This document shows, piece after piece, positions 31,946 through 35,797 of a stretch of DNA of 35,797 bases. Each line of letters starts with the position of its first letter. Position 1 is the stretch's first letter. The stretch is from JAAYZK01 sp964535025 (GTDB lineage: Bacteria > Planctomycetota > Phycisphaerae > SM23-33 > FEN-1343): positions 1 through 35,797 of the forward strand of contig CAZHRW010000041.1 in the NCBI GenBank assembly GCA_964535025.1, read 5' to 3'. The translations under genes were made by a program, and so were the position numbers. The notes under the pieces are model-generated. The model saw nothing but the letters and a program-made list of their open reading frames with translations, did no database searches and was not told where the DNA came from.

Positions 31946-34204
31946 ATGAATGCGAAGGTGGTGCGATGGCTGGTGACGATGGGCGTGCTGGTGGCGGCGG
32001 CGCACCTGGCGAGGGCCGACGGGATGATCGTTCCGGTCGACCCGGCCCTGCGCGTGCGGGGCTCGTGGGCGGTCAAGTATCACCGCGTCGAGATCACCGT
32101 CCGCGACCAGGTGGCCCAAGTTACGATTGACCAGGCGTTTGTGAACACCGGCCGCCGGGAGATGGAGGTGGAGTACCTCTTCCCCATCCCGCCGGGCGCG
32201 GCGATCACCGCCATGACGCTCCTGGCCGACGGGCAGGAGCTGCCCGGCAGGCTGATGGACGCCGACGAGGCGCGGCGGATCTACGAGGACATCGTCCGCC
32301 GCAAGAAGGACCCGGCCCTGCTGGAGTACGTCGGCTACGGGCTCTACCGCACACGCGTGTTCCCCCTGCCGCCCGGGGAGGAGAGACGGGTCATCGTCAA
32401 TTACACCGTCGCCTGCGGCAAGGACGGGGACCTCGTCCGCGTCCACTATCCCCTGAACACCGAGAAGTTCTCCGCCAAGCCCATCGACGACGTCCGCGTG
32501 ACGGTCGACATCCACAACGCGCGGGCGATCGGGCCGGTCTACAGCCCCACGCACGACCTGACCACCGAACGCCACGGCCCCACGCACGTCACGGCCACCT
32601 ACCAGGTCGCCAACGCCATCCCGGCGACCGACTTCGAGGTCGTCTACCAGGACGGCTCGGGCGACATCGGGGCGACCGTCGTGTCCTACCGCGTCGACGG
32701 CGACGCCGACGGGTACGTCATGGCCCTGGTCAGCCCCGTCGCCCACCAGGCCGCGAGCGTCGAACCGAAGGACATCGTCTTCGTGATCGACCAGTCCGGG
32801 TCCATGAGCGGCCGGAAGATCGACCAGGCCCGCGAGGCGCTCGTCTGGGTGCTGGGCAACCTCAACGCCGAGGACCGCTTCAACGTCGTGACGTTCGCCT
32901 CCTCGGTCCGTCCCCTGTTCACCGATCCGCTCGTCGCCGCCGACGCCGACCACACCGGCCGGGCGATCGCGCAGGTCAAGCAGCTCGCCTCCGGCGGCGG
33001 GACCAACATCGCCGGCGCGCTCCGCGCGGCGCTGGGCCGCCTGCCGGACGATGACGAGCGGCCGGCCTACGTCGTGTTCCTCACCGACGGGCTGCCCACC
33101 GTCGGCGAAACGACCAGGATCGACGAACTCGTCACGCTGTCGAACGAGGCCAACGCCGCCGGCGCACGGCTGATGACGCTGGGGATCGGCTACGACGTCA
33201 ACACCCGCCTGCTCGACCTGCTCAGCCAGACCCATCGGGGCTTCAGCGAGTACGTCAAGCCCAACGAGTCGCTGGAGGCCAAGGTCAGCGGCCTGTACAC
33301 CAAGATCCGCAACCCCGTCATGACCGACGTCGCCGTGACGCTCGACGGCGCCGCCCTCAACCGCGTCTACCCCGCCGAGGTCGGCGACCTGTTCGACGGG
33401 GGACAGATCATGCTCGTCGGCCGCTACGCCACCGGCGGCGCGTTCACCCTGCGGGTCACCGGCGCCTGCCGGGGCGAAAAGCGCGTCTTCGAGTACCCCG
33501 TGCACCTCGACGCCCGCAGCGACGACACCAGCCGTGCGTACCTGCCGCGCCTGTGGGCGATGCGCCGGGTCGGCTACCTGATGGACCAGATCGCCCTGCA
33601 CGCCGAAAGCGACGAGTTGACCGACGAGCTGGTCGCCCTCTCCAAGGCGTACGGCATCATGACGCCCTACACGGCCTTCCTGGCCGACGAGACGGTCGAC
33701 CTGGCCGACGGCGACGCCGTCCGCGACCGCGGGCGGCGGATGCTGTCGGCGGGGCTGAAGGTCGACACCGGCTGGGCCGGCCAGCAGAACGCCGCGGTCC
33801 GCGGCGAGCTTCGCCGCGCCGCCAACGTCCCGGCGGCCGTGGCGGCGCCGGTCGAAGGTCCCGGGGCGGACAGGGCCGCCGGCGGCACGGCGATGATCGG
33901 CGGCGGGGCGACCCGCCAGGCCTATGAAGCCGCCAGCGGCGAGCCCGTCACCCGCGTGATCAACGTCGCCCACCAGACGCTCTACCGTCGCGGCAACCAG
34001 TGGTTCACGCCCGACCTGGCCGCCGTCGACGTCGACGACCCCAACGCCGACGTCGTCACGGTCCGCCAGTTCGACGAGGACTACTTCACCCTCGCCCGCC
34101 GCGACAACCCCGCCCTCAACGCCGTCCTCGCCATCCAGCAGGCCGGCCAGGAGCTGCTCGTCAAGGTCGACGGCCAGGTCTACCGCATCCTCCCGGCCCA
34201 CTGA
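31946..34204 (+). CDS. Secreted VIT and VWA domain protein
   Basis: Exported protein of 752 residues related to inter-alpha-trypsin inhibitor heavy chains and their bacterial relatives. The ATG at 31946 has GGAGG 8 nt upstream. A signal peptide (VVRWLVTMGVLVAAAHLARA) is followed by a VIT domain (~30-165; VTIDQAFVNTGRREMEVEYL, then YRTRVFPLPPGEERRVIVNY) and a VWA domain (~275-450) with a complete MIDAS: DQSGSMSG at about 282, the Thr in GGGTNIAGAL and the Asp in FLTDGLPTVGET. A C-terminal ~250 residues, with YGIMTPYTAFL (common in this family) and an Ala/Gly-rich linker, complete it. It likely binds ligands through a Mg2+ ion outside the cytoplasm, perhaps as a scaffold. The partner is unknown. 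A strong hairpin ends the gene. Confidence 0.92.
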   Translation: MNAKVVRWLVTMGVLVAAAHLARADGMIVPVDPALRVRGSWAVKYHRVEITVRDQVAQVTIDQAFVNTGRREMEVEYLFPIPPGAAITAMTLLADGQELPGRLMDADEARRIYEDIVRRKKDPALLEYVGYGLYRTRVFPLPPGEERRVIVNYTVACGKDGDLVRVHYPLNTEKFSAKPIDDVRVTVDIHNARAIGPVYSPTHDLTTERHGPTHVTATYQVANAIPATDFEVVYQDGSGDIGATVVSYRVDGDADGYVMALVSPVAHQAASVEPKDIVFVIDQSGSMSGRKIDQAREALVWVLGNLNAEDRFNVVTFASSVRPLFTDPLVAADADHTGRAIAQVKQLASGGGTNIAGALRAALGRLPDDDERPAYVVFLTDGLPTVGETTRIDELVTLSNEANAAGARLMTLGIGYDVNTRLLDLLSQTHRGFSEYVKPNESLEAKVSGLYTKIRNPVMTDVAVTLDGAALNRVYPAEVGDLFDGGQIMLVGRYATGGAFTLRVTGACRGEKRVFEYPVHLDARSDDTSRAYLPRLWAMRRVGYLMDQIALHAESDELTDELVALSKAYGIMTPYTAFLADETVDLADGDAVRDRGRRMLSAGLKVDTGWAGQQNAAVRGELRRAANVPAAVAAPVEGPGADRAAGGTAMIGGGATRQAYEAASGEPVTRVINVAHQTLYRRGNQWFTPDLAAVDVDDPNADVVTVRQFDEDYFTLARRDNPALNAVLAIQQAGQELLVKVDGQVYRILPAH

Positions 34205-34223
34205 ACCGCCGCGACCGCCACAA

Positions 34224-34264
34224 CACGGAACGGCCCGACGCCCCGGTGTCGGGCCGTTCCCGTG
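34224..34264 (+). terminator. Terminator after the VIT/VWA gene
   Basis: aacggcccgac (34229-34239) pairs with gtcgggccgtt (34248-34258) around an 8-nt loop, extended by cacgg/cccgtg with one bulge. It starts 20 bp after the stop codon. Confidence 0.75.
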
Positions 34265-34309
34265 CGCGGCGGGGTGACAAGCGGCGCCGCCTTCGCTAAG
34301 GTGGCGGCC

Positions 34310-35665
34310 ATGACCAGAGCGGGCGAGACGAGCGCGAGGACGCGACGGCTGCAGCGGGCCGATCAGGCGCATGTGTGGCATCCGTTCACGCCGATGGGGC
34401 TGTGGCTGGACGAGCCGCCGCTGGTGATCGAGCGGGGCGAGGGGTTCGAACTGATCGACACGGACGGCCGGCGGTACATCGACGGGGTGTCGAGCCTGTG
34501 GTGCAACGTGCACGGCCACCGGGTGGCCGAGCTGGACGCCGCGGTGCGGGAGCAGCTCGACAGGATCGCCCATTCGACGCTGCTGGGGCTGGCCGGGCCG
34601 CCGAGCATCGAACTGGCCGAGCGGCTGGTGAAGACGGCGTCGCCGGGCGGGGCGCTGACGCGTGTGTTCTACAGCGACGCCGGGGCGACGGCCGTCGAGA
34701 TCGCCGCGAAGCTCGCCTACCAGTACTGGCAGAACCTCGGCCAGTCGCGGCGGACCGGCTTCGTCGCGTTCCGCGAGGGCTATCACGGCGACACGATCGG
34801 CTCGGTGAGCCTGGGGGGGATCGACACGTTCCACCGCGTCTATCGCCCGCTGCTGTTCGACACCCGCTTCGTCGCCTCGCCCTGCCCGCACGTGCACCCC
34901 GCCGGCGACGGTGCCGCCGCAGTGGTCCTGGCGGAGATCGACGCGGTCCTCGCGGCCGGCGCCGGGGAGATCTGCGCCGTGACCGTCGAGCCGCTCGTCC
35001 AGGGCGCCGGCGGCATCCTCACGCACCCGGCGGGGTTCCTGCGGGACCTGCGCGCCCTGACGCGGCGCCATGATGTGCTGCTGATCGCCGACGAGGTCGC
35101 CACCGGCTTCGGCCGTACCGGCAGGATGTTCGCCTGCCCCCACGAGTCCGTCGAGCCCGACCTGATGTGCCTGGCCAAGGGCCTCACCGGCGGCTACCTG
35201 CCCCTGGCGGCGACGCTGACGACCGAGCGGATTTTTTCAGCGTTTCTGGCGCCTGGGAAGACCTTTTATCACGGGCACACGTACACCGGCAACGCCCTGG
35301 GCTGCGCCGTGGCGTTGGCGAGCCTGGAGCGGTTCGAGCGCGAGCGGATCCTGGAGAAGCTGCCGCCCAAGATCGACCGGATCGCCGCGTTCCTGGGCAG
35401 GATCACCGAGCATCCCAACGTCCGCCGCACCCGCCAGTGCGGGCTGATGGTCGGCATCGACCTCACCGGCGCGGACGGGGCGCCCTTCGACCCGGCCGCG
35501 CGGACCGGCGCGGCCGTCTGCGCGACGGCCCGGCGGCGGGGTGTCCTCATCCGTCCCCTGGGCGACACGCTGGTCCTCATGCCCGCCCCGGCGATGGACG
35601 ATGCGACGCTCGCGGCCCTGCTGGCGGGGGTCGCCGGGGCGATCGCGGACCACTTCGGCCGCTGA
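34310..35665 (+). CDS. bioA: Adenosylmethionine-8-amino-7-oxononanoate aminotransferase
   Basis: PLP-dependent class III aminotransferase of 451 residues that makes 7,8-diaminopelargonate in biotin synthesis, using SAM as amino donor. Signs: WHPFTPMGLWLDEPPLVIERG near the N-terminus (the 'HPFT' start is typical of BioA), DGVSSLWCNVHGHR, YSDAGATAVEIAAKLAYQYW, FREGYHGDTIGSVSLGG, LLIADEVATGFGRTG with the PLP-interacting Asp, the Schiff-base Lys at about 290 in LAKGLTGGYLPLAATL, and YHGHTYTGNALGCAVALASL. The ATG at 34310 has AAGGTGG 6 nt upstream. No other bio gene is visible in the window. It converges on the partial kinase gene with a 13-bp gap. Confidence 0.93.
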   Translation: MTRAGETSARTRRLQRADQAHVWHPFTPMGLWLDEPPLVIERGEGFELIDTDGRRYIDGVSSLWCNVHGHRVAELDAAVREQLDRIAHSTLLGLAGPPSIELAERLVKTASPGGALTRVFYSDAGATAVEIAAKLAYQYWQNLGQSRRTGFVAFREGYHGDTIGSVSLGGIDTFHRVYRPLLFDTRFVASPCPHVHPAGDGAAAVVLAEIDAVLAAGAGEICAVTVEPLVQGAGGILTHPAGFLRDLRALTRRHDVLLIADEVATGFGRTGRMFACPHESVEPDLMCLAKGLTGGYLPLAATLTTERIFSAFLAPGKTFYHGHTYTGNALGCAVALASLERFERERILEKLPPKIDRIAAFLGRITEHPNVRRTRQCGLMVGIDLTGADGAPFDPAARTGAAVCATARRRGVLIRPLGDTLVLMPAPAMDDATLAALLAGVAGAIADHFGR

Positions 35666-35678
35666 GGTCGCCGGCCGT

Positions 35679-35797
35679 TCAAGCCGTGGTCGTGTGGTCG
35701 AGGGGCATCTGCAGGGCGACGGTGGTGCCCTCGCCCGGCGCCGAGCGGAGGTCCATGCGGCCGCCGAACATCTCGACGCGCTCGCGGATGCTGAACA
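35679..35797 (-). CDS. C-terminal end of a NarL-type histidine kinase, cut by window edge
   Basis: Only the last 39 codons are present, entering from the right edge on the minus strand and stopping at 35679. They read FSIRERVEMFGGRMDLRS, then APGEGTTVALQMPLDH and a short tail. This is the G2 box and closing strands of the HATPase domain of NarL-family kinases (compare 'GL-SIRERV---GG---I-S-PG-GT-V---IPL'). It complements the truncated kinase at 1-1710, which ends at its N box, but the G1 region between them (roughly 40 residues) is in neither. Nothing more can be said about its sensor. Confidence 0.8.
   Translation of the reverse strand, partial: FSIRERVEMFGGRMDLRSAPGEGTTVALQMPLDHTTTA

Noticed and set aside
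30770..35143. Very long minus-strand ORF of 1457 codons across several genes
   Set aside because: It runs antisense to the dehydrogenase end, the VIT/VWA gene and bioA, all of which have full family motifs, and it has biased composition and no recognisable domains.

Overview
The window is about 35.8 kb of very GC-rich bacterial DNA that reads as chromosomal sequence from a planctomycete, most likely of the Phycisphaerae type. The signs are secreted proteins ending in dockerin-like repeats of the GDADGDGDVDLDDF kind, a PEP-CTERM tail, a fused SecDF with large insertions, a VIT/VWA protein, and a full-length pyruvate:ferredoxin oxidoreductase that suggests anaerobic or fermentative life. The taxonomic call is inference from protein style. 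I see no rRNA, tRNA, CRISPR array, transposase or phage gene.

Layout, left to right. Bases 1-1710 (minus) hold most of a MASE3-PAS-NarL-type histidine kinase that runs off the left edge. Bases 2068-2697 (minus) encode a PEGA-type lipoprotein with its own promoter. Bases 2836-5761 (minus) are a tight five-gene operon in which every junction overlaps: ArsR-type repressor, an 80-residue Cys/His protein made of two 36-residue repeats, a SAM methyltransferase, an ABC ATPase and an ABC-2 permease. Its predicted promoter, operator and start codon are superimposed. This is the best candidate for an undescribed system. Bases 5850-9740 (plus) carry three secreted dockerin-repeat proteins, each behind a strong sigma70-like promoter; the second has an exact tandem duplication of its promoter. 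Bases 10278-13829 (plus) are the oxidoreductase.

Bases 13911-17785 hold a GH113-like glycosidase (minus), a small conserved-looking protein of unknown function (plus), a histidine kinase with a CXXCH haem-type motif in its sensor domain (minus), and a small membrane coiled-coil protein (minus). Then come cinA (plus), a short MerR-type regulator (minus), an 884-residue secreted protein that may act on polysaccharides (plus), a PHP phosphoesterase (minus) and a large lipoprotein (minus).

Bases 24571-29504 (minus) are a protein-export cluster: yajC, an unknown exported protein, and secDF. The SecF half of SecDF contains what looks like an inserted pair of EF-hands. The last part holds an isopropylmalate/isocitrate dehydrogenase family enzyme, a predicted beta-propeller secreted protein (minus), a VIT/VWA secreted protein, bioA, and the C-terminal tail of another NarL-type kinase (minus) cut by the right edge.

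Broad theme: much of the window concerns the cell surface and export (Sec machinery, lipoproteins, dockerin-repeat and VWA proteins, glycosidase-like proteins), with sensor kinases and a few metabolic genes between. All calls were made by eye from the sequence; no database search was run.
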